A stretch of DNA of 64,000 nt from Duganella dendranthematis (GTDB lineage: Bacteria > Pseudomonadota > Gammaproteobacteria > Burkholderiales > Burkholderiaceae_D), in the NCBI RefSeq assembly GCF_012849375.1, contig NZ_CP051684.1:6262001-6326000 (forward strand), given 5' to 3'. Position 1 is the first letter of the stretch, and each line of letters opens with the position of its first letter. Shown piece by piece: positions 1 through 8,094 of this stretch. A program made the translations under genes and the position numbers. The notes below the pieces were generated by a model. It was not told where the DNA came from and ran no database searches. It worked only from the letters and a program-made list of their open reading frames with translations.

Positions 1-1
1 G

Positions 2-1144
2 AAGGGTGCGGCCATCGGCAAATCGCCGGCGGGCCGGGACTTGTATTCGGCGATTCACACGTGGATGCACAAGATCCCCGGCGGTCTTGGTATCGCCAAC
101 GTCTTTGCCTGCGCGCTGTTCGCGGCCATGGCTGGCTCCTCGCCAGCCACCTGTTCGGCCATTGGTTCGGCCGGCATTCCGGAAATGCGCAAGCGCGGCT
201 ACTCGCCGGGCTTCGCAGCGGGCATCATCGCCGCCGGCGGCACGCTGGGCATCCTGCTGCCGCCGTCGATCACCATGATCCTGTACGCGGTGGCTGCCGA
301 ACAGTCGCTGGGCCGCTTGTTCCTGGCCGGGATCGGCCCCGGCGTCCTGCTGGTACTGCTGTTTGCCGGTTACGCCGTCTACCGCGCCCGCAAGGAATAC
401 CGCATGGCGCTGGAGATCTATGAAAAAGGCGGCGAAAAGTCGGCCTACCTGGAAGACGAGCATTTCACCCTGAAAGAGAAAGTGGAAATGCTGCCGCGCG
501 TGCTGCCGTTCATTGTGCTGCTGATCGGCGTGATGGTGGCGCTGTACGGCGGCTTCGCCACGCCATCGGAAACCGCAGGCCTCGGCGCGCTGCTGGCGCT
601 GGCGCTGCTGGCCGTGATCTACGGCGTGTGGAAGCCGAAAGATCTGTCGCCGATCCTGGGTTCGTCGATCAAGGAATCGACTATGCTGTTGCTGATCATA
701 GGCATGTCGCTGCTGTACTCCTACGTGATGAGCTATCTGCATATCAGCCAGTCGGCGGCCGCCTGGGTGGTCGGCCTGCACCTGTCCAAATGGGTGCTGC
801 TGGCGGTGATCCTGTTTATGGTGATCGTGTTCGGCTTCTTCCTGCCGCCGGTGTCGATCATTCTGATGACGGCGCCAATCATCCTGCCTCCACTGCGCGA
901 AGCCGGTTTTGACCTGATCTGGTTCGGCATCGTGATGACGGTGGTAATGGAGATGGGCCTGATTCACCCGCCGGTGGGACTGAATATATTCGTCATCAAG
1001 AACATCGCGCCGGACATTCCTTTGAAGGATGTGATCTGGGGCGTATTCCCCTTCCTGTTGCTGATGGTGCTAGCGGTGCTGCTGCTGTGCGTCTTCCCAT
1101 CGATTGCAACCGGCCTGCCTGACATGATTATGGGAGCAAAATAA
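2..1144 (+). CDS. TRAP transporter large permease (DctM family), 5' end outside window
   Basis: This is the membrane permease of a tripartite ATP-independent periplasmic transporter, which imports organic acids using an ion gradient. The reading frame is open from base 2 and the first visible residues (KGAAIGKSPAGRDLY) are already internal to the family, so the N-terminus lies upstream; about 380 residues are visible of a usual 430-460. Family hallmarks include PGGLGIANVFACALFAAMAG, the segment IPEMRKRGYS, and AAGGTLGILLPPSITMILYAV, followed by many hydrophobic helices and the C-terminal motif EMGLIHPPVGLNIFVIK. The stop is one base before mdcA, so it is probably the last transporter gene of the malonate operon. 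Malonate as substrate is inferred from context only; other dicarboxylates are possible. Confidence 0.93.
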   Translation, partial: KGAAIGKSPAGRDLYSAIHTWMHKIPGGLGIANVFACALFAAMAGSSPATCSAIGSAGIPEMRKRGYSPGFAAGIIAAGGTLGILLPPSITMILYAVAAEQSLGRLFLAGIGPGVLLVLLFAGYAVYRARKEYRMALEIYEKGGEKSAYLEDEHFTLKEKVEMLPRVLPFIVLLIGVMVALYGGFATPSETAGLGALLALALLAVIYGVWKPKDLSPILGSSIKESTMLLLIIGMSLLYSYVMSYLHISQSAAAWVVGLHLSKWVLLAVILFMVIVFGFFLPPVSIILMTAPIILPPLREAGFDLIWFGIVMTVVMEMGLIHPPVGLNIFVIKNIAPDIPLKDVIWGVFPFLLLMVLAVLLLCVFPSIATGLPDMIMGAK

Positions 1145-1145
1145 A

Positions 1146-2798
1146 ATGTCCTGGAACACCTTGCAGCAAAATCGCGAAGCGCGATTGCAGCGCGCCCGAA
1201 CGGAACTGGGCAATCAGCTGGACGGCAAAAGCCTGCCGCCCGCGCGCATCGCCGATCTGCTGCATGCTGTCATCGAGTGTGGTGATCGCGTCTGCCTCGA
1301 AGGGAACAACCAGAAGCAGGCCGATTTCCTCGGCCATGCGCTGGCCAACCTGAATCCGGAGCGCGTCAACGATCTGCACATGCTGCAGTCAGTGCTGGCG
1401 CTGCCGGAGCACCTGGATGTCTTCGAGCGCGGCGTCGCCTCGCGGCTGGACTTTTCGTTCTCCGGCCCACAGGCAGCCCGGGTGGCGCGGCTGGCCTCCA
1501 GCGGCAAGCTGAATATCGGCGCCATCCACACCTACCTGGAGCTGTTCAGCCGCTACTTCATCGATCTGCCGCCGCGCGTCTGCCTGATCGCGGCGGAAGC
1601 GGCGGACCGCGACGGCAATCTGTACACCGGGCCGAATACCGAGGACACGCCGGCCATCGTCGAAGCGACAGCGTTCAAGCAGGGCATCGTGATCGTCCAG
1701 GTGAACAAGATCGTGGACAAGGTGCCGCGCGTCGACGTGCCGGGCGACTGGGTGGACTTCGTGGTGCAGTCGCCGCGTCCCTACTACATCGAGCCGCTGT
1801 TCACGCGCGACCCGGCGCAGATTTCGGAGATCCAGGTGCTGATGGCAATGATGGCCATCAAAGGCATCTATGCCGAATATGAAGTGCAGCGGCTGAATCA
1901 CGGCATCGGCTTCGATACGGCGGCCATCGAGCTGCTGCTGCCGACCTACGCAGAATCGCTCGGCCTGCGCGGCAAGATCGGCAAGCACTGGGCACTGAAT
2001 CCGCATCCGGCGCTGATCCCTGCGATTGAAGCGGGATTCGTCACCTCAATCCACTCGTTTGGCTCGGAGCTGGGCATGGAAGACTACATCCATGCACGAC
2101 CGGACGTGTTTGCGATCGGCCCGGACGGCACTATGCGCAGCAACCGCGCCATGTGCCAGGCCGCCGGCCACTACGCCTGCGATATGTTCATCGGCTCGAC
2201 CTTGCAAATCGATTTGCAGGGCAATTCGTCCACCGCGACGGCGGGCCGCATCTCCGGCTTTGGCGGCGCGTCCAACATGGGCGCCGATGCGCGCGGCCGG
2301 CGTCACGCCAGCCCGGCATGGCTTAAGGCCGGCGAGCAGGCGCGCGCTGGCCGCAACACCATCCCGCGCGGCCAGAAGCTGGTGGTGCAGATGGTCGAGA
2401 CCTTCCGCGAGCATATGCAACCGGCCTTCGTTGAAAAGCTGGATGCGTGGGAGCTGATGGAACAGGCCAAGATGGCGATCCCGCCGGTGATGATCTACGG
2501 CGACGACGTCACCCACATTCTGACCGAGGAAGGCATCGCCAACCTGCTGCTGTGCCGCACCGACGAAGAACGCGAACAGGCGATACGCGGCGTGGCTGGC
2601 TACACGCCGGTCGGTCTGGCGCGCGACCAGCGCATGGTGGAGAACCTGCGCGACCGTGGCATCATCACCCGCGCCGAGGATCTGGACATCGACAAGCGCA
2701 TGGCCACGCGCGATCTGCTGGCCGCCCGTAACATGAAAGACCTGGTGCGCGCATCGGGCGGTTTGTACAATCCGCCCAAGCGGTTCCGCAACTGGTGA
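1146..2798 (+). CDS. mdcA: Malonate decarboxylase alpha subunit (acetyl-S-ACP:malonate ACP transferase)
   Basis: MdcA swaps acetyl for malonyl on the prosthetic-group thiol of the acyl carrier subunit MdcC, the first half of cytoplasmic malonate decarboxylation. The 550-residue product has the normal family length and is alignable in memory to MdcA along its whole length, for example GLRGKIGKHWALNPHPALIP and SSTATAGRISGFGGASNMG (near residues 275 and 360). The start ATG is one base after the TRAP permease stop, and no better start lies nearby. It is the first decarboxylase gene of an mdcACDEGBH series on the same strand. A palindromic repeat separates it from mdcC, which could affect mRNA stability between the two cistrons. 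Confidence 0.97.
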   Translation: MSWNTLQQNREARLQRARTELGNQLDGKSLPPARIADLLHAVIECGDRVCLEGNNQKQADFLGHALANLNPERVNDLHMLQSVLALPEHLDVFERGVASRLDFSFSGPQAARVARLASSGKLNIGAIHTYLELFSRYFIDLPPRVCLIAAEAADRDGNLYTGPNTEDTPAIVEATAFKQGIVIVQVNKIVDKVPRVDVPGDWVDFVVQSPRPYYIEPLFTRDPAQISEIQVLMAMMAIKGIYAEYEVQRLNHGIGFDTAAIELLLPTYAESLGLRGKIGKHWALNPHPALIPAIEAGFVTSIHSFGSELGMEDYIHARPDVFAIGPDGTMRSNRAMCQAAGHYACDMFIGSTLQIDLQGNSSTATAGRISGFGGASNMGADARGRRHASPAWLKAGEQARAGRNTIPRGQKLVVQMVETFREHMQPAFVEKLDAWELMEQAKMAIPPVMIYGDDVTHILTEEGIANLLLCRTDEEREQAIRGVAGYTPVGLARDQRMVENLRDRGIITRAEDLDIDKRMATRDLLAARNMKDLVRASGGLYNPPKRFRNW

Positions 2799-2805
2799 CC
2801 TCCCC

Positions 2806-2868
2806 CGTCGTTCCCGCGCAGGCGGGAACCCATACTCAGCATGGATTCCCGCCTGCGCGGGAATGACG
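2806..2868. repeat. dRS3/BIME-like inverted repeat between mdcA and mdcC
   Basis: Two 27-base arms, 2806-2832 and 2842-2868, are reverse complements of each other with two mismatches and are separated by 9 bases. Each arm is itself a small palindrome with core TTCCCGCGCAGGCGGGAA or its variant. The same arm type occurs at 57433-57504 and 62855-62934. The ATTCCC-N8-GGGAAT core resembles the dRS3 element known from Neisseria and REP-type elements elsewhere. It lies between two operon genes on the same strand. Confidence 0.85.
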
Positions 2869-2891
2869 GCGCTGAGTTAGGAGTCTAAAAC

Positions 2892-3206
2892 ATGGAAACA
2901 CTGAATTATCGATTTGAAAACGGCACCCACCGCCTGACCGCGCCGCCGGAAGTGGTGGGCGTAGTCGGCTCGGGCAATCTGGAAGTGCTGATCGAGCCGG
3001 CTTCACTGGACGGCGCATGCAGCATCGAGATCACCACCGCCGCCGTTGGCTTTGGCCAGATCTGGGAAGCGGTGATGCGCGACTTCCAACAGCGCTGGCT
3101 GCTGGCCGATACCCGTATTTCAATCAACGACATGGGCGCCACGCCGGCCGTGGTCAGCCTGCGGCTGGACCAGGCGGTGCAAACCATGCTGGGAGATGCA
3201 CCATGA
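2892..3206 (+). CDS. mdcC: Malonate decarboxylase acyl carrier protein (delta subunit)
   Basis: MdcC carries the 2'-(5''-phosphoribosyl)-3'-dephospho-CoA arm to which acetyl and malonyl groups are bound during the cycle. The 104-residue product matches the family length (about 100). Ser27 in the motif VVGVVGSGNLEVL is the expected attachment serine. A ribosome binding site (taggag, 2878-2883) precedes the ATG. The stop overlaps the start of mdcD as ATGA at 3203-3206, which indicates translational coupling. MdcG and MdcB, encoded downstream, would make and attach its prosthetic group. Confidence 0.95.
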   Translation: METLNYRFENGTHRLTAPPEVVGVVGSGNLEVLIEPASLDGACSIEITTAAVGFGQIWEAVMRDFQQRWLLADTRISINDMGATPAVVSLRLDQAVQTMLGDAP

Positions 3207-4105
3207 GCCGCCCTGTCAGCTATCAGGAAGCGACCGCGCGCGAGCGCTTGCACCACCTGTTCAATGCCGGCAGCTTTGAAGAATTCCTGCCGCCGTCGGA
3301 ACGCGTCACCAGCCCTCACCTGCCGCAGTTGAATGCGCCGGTGGCGTTTGATGATGGCGTGGCGATCGGCCGTGCGCTGCTGGGCGGCGTGCCGGTGTAC
3401 GTGGCGGCGCAGGAAGGTGCTTTCATGGGCGGCGCGGTCGGCGAGGTACATGGCGCCAAGCTGGTTGGTCTGCTACGCAAAGCGGTGGCCGACAAGGTGG
3501 CAGCAGTGGTGCTACTGGTGGAATCGGGCGGCGTGCGACTGCACGAAGCCAATGCCGGCTTGATCGCGGTGTCGGAAGTGATGCGCGCACTGCTGGATGC
3601 GCGCGATGCCGGGGTTGCAGTGGTGGTACTGGTCGGCGGATCGAACGGCGCCTTCGGCGGCATGGGCATCGTGACGCGCTGCGCTAATGTGGTCATCATG
3701 TCGGAAGAAGGACGGTTGGCGATGTCCGGTCCCGAGGTGATTGAAACCGCCAACGGCGTGGAAGAATTCGATTCGCGTGACCGCGCGCTGGTGTGGCGCA
3801 CGACTGGCGGCAAGCATCGCTACCTGCTGGGCGACTGTCAGCGCATCGTGGCAGATGATGTAGCGGCCTTCCGCGTTGCAGCGCAGGAGGCTGTGGCCTC
3901 GCTGGCTGGCGGCGATACCGCCTTGTCGCTGGAAGCGCTGGAGGCCGAGCAGAAAATGCTGTCCGACCGTTTGAACAATTACGGCGCGCTGCATGATCCG
4001 ATCGATATCTGGACTGCGATGCAGATGCCGGATGCGGCCAATATTCCGATGCTGGATGCGGACAGTTTTGTCGCGGCGGCGGCATCGCACCGCCACGGAG
4101 GTTGA
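3203..4105 (+). CDS. mdcD: Malonate decarboxylase beta subunit
   Basis: With MdcE this subunit forms the malonyl-S-ACP decarboxylase, releasing CO2 and regenerating acetyl-S-ACP. The 300-residue product is of crotonase/carboxyltransferase fold type; visible landmarks are AAQEGAFMGGAVGEVHGAKL, VLLVESGGVRLHEANAG and SNGAFGGMGIV, the last resembling an oxyanion-hole loop. The ATG at 3203 is chosen because it gives the standard N-terminus (MSRPVSYQEATARERL) and overlaps the mdcC stop by four bases; the frame is open further upstream, but that stretch is antifamilial. The gene ends two bases before mdcE. Confidence 0.96.
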   Translation: MSRPVSYQEATARERLHHLFNAGSFEEFLPPSERVTSPHLPQLNAPVAFDDGVAIGRALLGGVPVYVAAQEGAFMGGAVGEVHGAKLVGLLRKAVADKVAAVVLLVESGGVRLHEANAGLIAVSEVMRALLDARDAGVAVVVLVGGSNGAFGGMGIVTRCANVVIMSEEGRLAMSGPEVIETANGVEEFDSRDRALVWRTTGGKHRYLLGDCQRIVADDVAAFRVAAQEAVASLAGGDTALSLEALEAEQKMLSDRLNNYGALHDPIDIWTAMQMPDAANIPMLDADSFVAAAASHRHGG

Positions 4106-4106
4106 G

Positions 4107-4823
4107 ATGGACTGGAAAAAACTGGCAAATACGCTGTTCCCTGAAGGGCATAGCATCAGTGAGCAGAATGAGTTTCTGAGCGGTGAAGCACAGGTGGACG
4201 GTCAGACCGTCGCGGTGATCGGCACCACTGGTCACACGCCCATCGGCATCGAGATCGCGTTGGCGCAGGCGCAGGCGATTCTGCGCACGGTGCGTGATTT
4301 CCCCGGACGGCCGATTCTGATGCTGATCGATACGCAGGGCCAGCGCTTGCGGCATCGCGATGAGATGTTGGGCATTAACAGCTACATGGCGCACTTGGGC
4401 AAGTGCGTGGATCTGGCGCGGCGCAAGGGACACAAGATTATCGGCCTGGTGTACGACCAGGCGCTGTCGGGTGGCTTTATCACCAGCGGTCTGATGGCCG
4501 ATGCTTGTCATGCGCTGCCGGATGCCACCATCCGCGTGATGGGTTTGCCGGCGATGGCGCGCATTACCAAGGTGCCGGAGGAGCAGTTGACGGAACTGGC
4601 GCAAAGTAATCCGGTGTTTGCGCCGGGGCCGGAGAATTATTTGCGCATGGGAGGCCTGGAGTCGATCTGGCATGGCGATCTGGCGGCGCATTTGCGCACG
4701 GCACTCGCTCAGCCGGTGGCGGGCGATCAGCGTAGTGCGCTGGGGTTGCAGCGTGGCGGCCGTCGTCTGGCGCAGCCGGTGATTGATGCGGTGCTGTCTG
4801 GCGCTCATGTCCAACGCGTCTAA
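4107..4823 (+). CDS. mdcE: Malonate decarboxylase gamma subunit
   Basis: MdcE is the second carboxyltransferase-fold subunit of the malonyl-S-ACP decarboxylase and works as a complex with MdcD. The 238-residue protein shows the family segments IGTTGHTPIGIEIALAQAQ, LIDTQGQRLRHRDEMLGIN and DQALSGGFITSGLMAD (roughly residues 38-145). The start at 4107 follows the mdcD stop by one base, with a cacggaggttg ribosome binding site just upstream. Its 3' end overlaps mdcG by 17 bases, supporting co-translation. Length is within the family range. Confidence 0.95.
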   Translation: MDWKKLANTLFPEGHSISEQNEFLSGEAQVDGQTVAVIGTTGHTPIGIEIALAQAQAILRTVRDFPGRPILMLIDTQGQRLRHRDEMLGINSYMAHLGKCVDLARRKGHKIIGLVYDQALSGGFITSGLMADACHALPDATIRVMGLPAMARITKVPEEQLTELAQSNPVFAPGPENYLRMGGLESIWHGDLAAHLRTALAQPVAGDQRSALGLQRGGRRLAQPVIDAVLSGAHVQRV

Positions 4824-5460
4824 CCATTTTGAGCGGCATATGCTGGTGTGGCTGACCGCCATCGGTTGGCACACCGCGATTGCCGCTGCACGCGATGAGC
4901 ACAAGACGGCTTTGACGTTGTGGGAGAGTCAGGATTGGCCGGTAGTGGTGCGGCGGCTGGATGTGGATGCTGGCGCCGACGAGGTTTGTCTCGGTCTGCC
5001 GCTGCCGCCGGATAGCGCTGGCGTGAAGGTAAGGATTGCGTTGCGCGCGCGGGTGGCGGATATCAGCCGCTTGTCGCCGGCGCTGTTGCTGCGTGATGCC
5101 GCGGCGGTGCGCGATGTGCAGGCGTTGTGTGACGATGCCGGCGCGCTGCCGTTGCGCGTGTTTGGGTCGGTGGCGATGCAGGCGTTGACTGGCTTGCAGT
5201 ATCTGTCGCCGACGTCGGACGTGGATGTGCTGTTTCACCCGGCCAGCCGTCGCCAGCTTGAAGAAGGCAACGCACTGTTGGCGCGCCATGCGGAACGCTT
5301 GCTGCTGGATGGCGAAATTGTGTTCGCTGGCGGCGCCGCCGTGTCATGGAAGGAGTGGCAGATGGCGATGACGCACCCGGCCAAGGTGTTGGTGAAGGAT
5401 TTGCAGTCGGTGCGCTTGGTCGATACGGCATCGCTGCTGGCGACGTTGGAGGCGCAATGA
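4807..5460 (+). CDS. mdcG: Malonate decarboxylase holo-[ACP] synthase (phosphoribosyl-dephospho-CoA transferase)
   Basis: MdcG transfers the phosphoribosyl-dephospho-CoA unit from its triphosphate precursor to the serine of MdcC. The protein (217 residues from the ATG at 4807) contains the nucleotidyltransferase-like motif GSVAMQALTGLQYLSPTSD with D138 and D140 (SDVDVLF), the likely metal ligands. The start at 4807 gives MSNASNHFERHMLVWL, which fits the family; an upstream ATG at 4783 would lengthen the overlap with mdcE from 17 to 41 bases. The stop overlaps mdcB as ATGA at 5457-5460. Confidence 0.93.
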   Translation: MSNASNHFERHMLVWLTAIGWHTAIAAARDEHKTALTLWESQDWPVVVRRLDVDAGADEVCLGLPLPPDSAGVKVRIALRARVADISRLSPALLLRDAAAVRDVQALCDDAGALPLRVFGSVAMQALTGLQYLSPTSDVDVLFHPASRRQLEEGNALLARHAERLLLDGEIVFAGGAAVSWKEWQMAMTHPAKVLVKDLQSVRLVDTASLLATLEAQ

Positions 5461-6560
5461 CGCGCGCGACAGCTATATCGCTCCGCGCCGCGCCGGCGAT
5501 GGCGACGTCGGCGATTAGCGCCCGTCGGCTCGGGCGCGCTGAGAAGCTGGGCTTTTCGCGCGAGGTAGCGCGGCTGGCGGTGCGTAGTTTGCATGCCGAA
5601 TTGTGCTTGTATCCCAAGCCAGGCCTCGTGTCACCGGTCGACAGCGGCAGTCATGACGACATGGACGCGGGGACGTTCATGCGCAGCATGTTCGCGCTGC
5701 GTCACTACTTTAAGAAAATCTGTTTGGCAGGATTGAACGATGCACCGTTCGCGCAACTGAAGTCACTGGGCATCGCAGCGGAGACGGCGATGCTGAAAGC
5801 GACGCGTGGTATTAATACGCATCGCGGTGCGATCTTCAGCCTGGGCATGCTATGTGCCACCGCCGGCCGCGCCCGCGCACAAGGCACACCAATGACACCC
5901 TCCGCCCTTCGCGCTGAAATGCTGATCCGCTGGGGCGAAGAGCTGGCAATGCACGCCGCCCCTGCGGCAAACAGCTCCAGACCATCGCGCGCAGCCCCCT
6001 CCCGCCCACACGCCACGCAAGCGGAGCCCGGCTTCGGCACGCATGCTAGCATCACAACCCTCGGCGGCAGTCCGCGCGGCGTGCTGCCAGCGATGGCGAT
6101 CGCGGCGGGGTCGGCGGGCAGTAGCCTGCCAGGCGGCGAGGTCGCGGGCGGGATAAGTAACGGGTTGCGCGTAGCGGCGCGGTATGCGGTGAGTGGTGCG
6201 CGTGAGGAAGGGGCGTTGGGACTTCCGTCGGTGTTTGAGGTCGGCCTCCCTGCCCTTCTGGCCGCGCGCGCGCGTGGCGCTACCGTCACCGAGGAGCGTA
6301 TCGATACGCTGTACACACTGATGGCCCACATCAGCGACAGCAACGTCTATCACCGTGCCGGGCCGCACGGCGCGCAGATCGTGCGCGATCACGCCGAACG
6401 CTTTCTCGCCCAAGGCGGCACCGCCAACAGCAACTGGCGCGCCGACGCCATCGCCAGCCATTACGTTTTCATGCAACACCGCCTGTCGCCCGGCGGCGCG
6501 GCCGATCTGCTGGCGGCCTGCTGCCTGGTGCAAGCCATCGCCGCATTGGACACGCCATGA
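5457..6560 (+). CDS. mdcB: Triphosphoribosyl-dephospho-CoA synthase with internal insertion
   Basis: MdcB (CitG family) makes the prosthetic-group precursor 2'-(5''-triphosphoribosyl)-3'-dephospho-CoA from ATP and dephospho-CoA. Family motifs are ELCLYPKPGLVSPVDSGSHD (residues 48-67), TRGINTHRGAIFSLGMLCA (116-134), GAREEGALGLPSVFEVGLPA (247-266) and the SDSN segment (293-296). The ATG at 5457 overlaps the mdcG stop by four bases. At 367 residues it is longer than the usual 280-300: a Pro/Ala/Ser/Gly-rich stretch, about residues 168-234 (bases 5958-6158), separates GEELAMHA from SNGLRVAARYAV, which are almost adjacent in typical members. The frame stays open through the insertion and both flanks keep their motifs, so the gene is probably functional. 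Confidence 0.9.
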   Translation: MTRATAISLRAAPAMATSAISARRLGRAEKLGFSREVARLAVRSLHAELCLYPKPGLVSPVDSGSHDDMDAGTFMRSMFALRHYFKKICLAGLNDAPFAQLKSLGIAAETAMLKATRGINTHRGAIFSLGMLCATAGRARAQGTPMTPSALRAEMLIRWGEELAMHAAPAANSSRPSRAAPSRPHATQAEPGFGTHASITTLGGSPRGVLPAMAIAAGSAGSSLPGGEVAGGISNGLRVAARYAVSGAREEGALGLPSVFEVGLPALLAARARGATVTEERIDTLYTLMAHISDSNVYHRAGPHGAQIVRDHAERFLAQGGTANSNWRADAIASHYVFMQHRLSPGGAADLLAACCLVQAIAALDTP

Positions 6561-7468
6561 GTCGCGCGCGTCTCCTGCTGCTCTGCCCCGGCCAAGGCGA
6601 CCAGCATGCCGGCATGTTCGATCTGGCCCGCACTAATCCAGCCGCCAGCGCGCTGATTGACCGTCTGCTGAACATGCAGCCGCCAACCGGCGAGGATATC
6701 TTCGCCAACCGCACCGCCCAGCCGCTGATCGTGACGGCCACGCTGGGCATGTGGCAAGCCATCCGCGACTTTGCGCCGCAGCCCGCGCTGGTCGCCGGCT
6801 ACAGCATCGGCGAGTTATCAGCCTACGGCGTGGCCGGCGCGTTCACGCCCGAACAAGCAGTCACGCTGGCGACACAGCGCGCGCAGTGGATGGACGACTG
6901 CCAGCAAGCCGCCCCCGGCCAGGCGCTGGTCAGCATCACCGGGCTGACGTTGGCGAACGCGGGCAAACTGGCAAGCACATACGGCTACCACATCAGCATA
7001 GAAACGGGAGAAGACACCTGCATCGCCGGTGGCCCCGGCGCGCAGGCGGACCACCTGTTGCAAGCGATAGAAGCAGCCGGCGCACGCGGCAAGCGCTTGC
7101 CGGTGGCGGTGGCGTCGCACACGCCCTATATGCAAGGCGCCGTCGCGCCGTTGGCGCAGGCCGTGCGCGCAACCGCGTTCCAGACTATGCAAGCGCCGGT
7201 ACTGGCCGGCATCGATGCAGCGGCCGTGCACGACCACGAACGCGCCGTCGAGACGCTCTCGCGCCAACTGGCCGAGCCAATACGCTGGCTAGCCTGCATG
7301 GACGCCGTTGCCGAAGCCGGCATCACCGTCGCGCTGGAACTCGGTCCCGGCGGCGCCCTGTCGCGCATGCTGCAAAACCGTCACCCGCACATCGCCACCC
7401 GCTCGGTGGCCGACTTCCGGACGCTGGACGGCATCCGCAAGTGGCTGGAGCGCGCGGCCGAGAACTGA
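6557..7468 (+). CDS. mdcH: Malonate decarboxylase-specific malonyl-CoA:ACP transferase (epsilon)
   Basis: MdcH charges the holo-ACP subunit MdcC with malonyl from malonyl-CoA, priming or reactivating the enzyme. The 303-residue protein begins with the acyltransferase signature LLLCPGQGDQHAGMF; the nucleophile is Ser83 in GYSIGE and the catalytic His is His188 in VASHTPYM. It overlaps mdcB by ATGA at 6557-6560 and is the last gene of the operon. The next gene, trxC on the opposite strand, ends at the very next base, with no intergenic terminator visible. Confidence 0.94.
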   Translation: MSRARLLLLCPGQGDQHAGMFDLARTNPAASALIDRLLNMQPPTGEDIFANRTAQPLIVTATLGMWQAIRDFAPQPALVAGYSIGELSAYGVAGAFTPEQAVTLATQRAQWMDDCQQAAPGQALVSITGLTLANAGKLASTYGYHISIETGEDTCIAGGPGAQADHLLQAIEAAGARGKRLPVAVASHTPYMQGAVAPLAQAVRATAFQTMQAPVLAGIDAAAVHDHERAVETLSRQLAEPIRWLACMDAVAEAGITVALELGPGGALSRMLQNRHPHIATRSVADFRTLDGIRKWLERAAEN

Positions 7469-7927
7469 TCAGCGGTTGTTCTGGGTTGCCCAGGCAACGA
7501 TGTTTTGCGCATCCATCGCGCCTGGCTGGCGCGCCACTTCGCGGCCGCCCTTGAACAAGGCCAACGTTGGAATGCTGCGGATGGCATAGCGCGCGGCCAG
7601 ATCCTGCGCCTGTTCGGTGTCGACCTTGATGACGCGGAAATGCGGCTCCAGCCGCTGTGTGGCCTGGGCGTAAAACGGCGCCATCGTGCGGCACGGGCCG
7701 CACCACGGCGCCCAAAAGTCGACCAGCACCGGAATGTCGCTGCGTTCGATATGTTTGAGGAAGCGCGCGCTGCTCAGGTCGGTCGGCTGACCGGTGAACA
7801 ACAACTTCTGGCATTTTCCGCAGACGGGCTCGGATGCCAGCTTGGCGGTGGGCACGCGGTTGACCGCATCGCAATGCGGGCAGACGATATGCAGCGACTC
7901 AGGCTGCGCGTTGGGGGAATTGGTCAT
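7469..7927 (-). CDS. trxC: Thioredoxin 2 (zinc-binding TrxC)
   Basis: Cytoplasmic thiol-disulfide reductase. The 152-residue product has the N-terminal zinc-binding extension typical of TrxC, with CPHC at residues 16-19 and CGKC at 36-39, then a thioredoxin fold with active site WCGPC (C76, C79) and the cis-proline loop SIPTLALF. The start (MTNSPNAQ) is preceded by gagatgagac, an acceptable ribosome binding site. It converges with mdcH end to end. TrxC is commonly induced by oxidative stress, but no OxyR site was identified here. Confidence 0.96.
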   Translation of the reverse strand: MTNSPNAQPESLHIVCPHCDAVNRVPTAKLASEPVCGKCQKLLFTGQPTDLSSARFLKHIERSDIPVLVDFWAPWCGPCRTMAPFYAQATQRLEPHFRVIKVDTEQAQDLAARYAIRSIPTLALFKGGREVARQPGAMDAQNIVAWATQNNR

Positions 7928-8046
7928 GTCTCATCTCCGGCTACAAGCTGAGCATGATAATCCAAGGACGGAAAATGTGTATCCGCTTAAACGTAGAGGA
8001 CGCATTGGCGGTTGGCGGCATCTTCTAACCCGCACACCGCTGCGCC

Positions 8047-8076
8047 AGGGTCTGACCCCGTATGGGGTCAGACCCT
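8047..8076. repeat. Perfect 13-base inverted repeat (GGGTCTGACCCC type)
   Basis: Arms 8047-8059 and 8064-8076 are perfect reverse complements, with a 4-base loop (GTAT). The element lies between trxC and the 3' end of the phasin gene. There is no T tract on either side, so it is listed as a repeat and not as an intrinsic terminator. Elements of this GGGTCTGACCCC sequence appear to be dispersed in related genomes (recollection, not checked). On the - strand it is just downstream of the phasin stop and could act as an mRNA-stabilising hairpin. Confidence 0.75.
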
Positions 8077-8094
8077 TCCGTTCAGGGGTTGCTA

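Noticed and set aside
8047..8076. Intrinsic terminator for trxC or the phasin gene
   Set aside because: The stem is strong, but no T tract follows on either strand, so it is kept only as a repeat.
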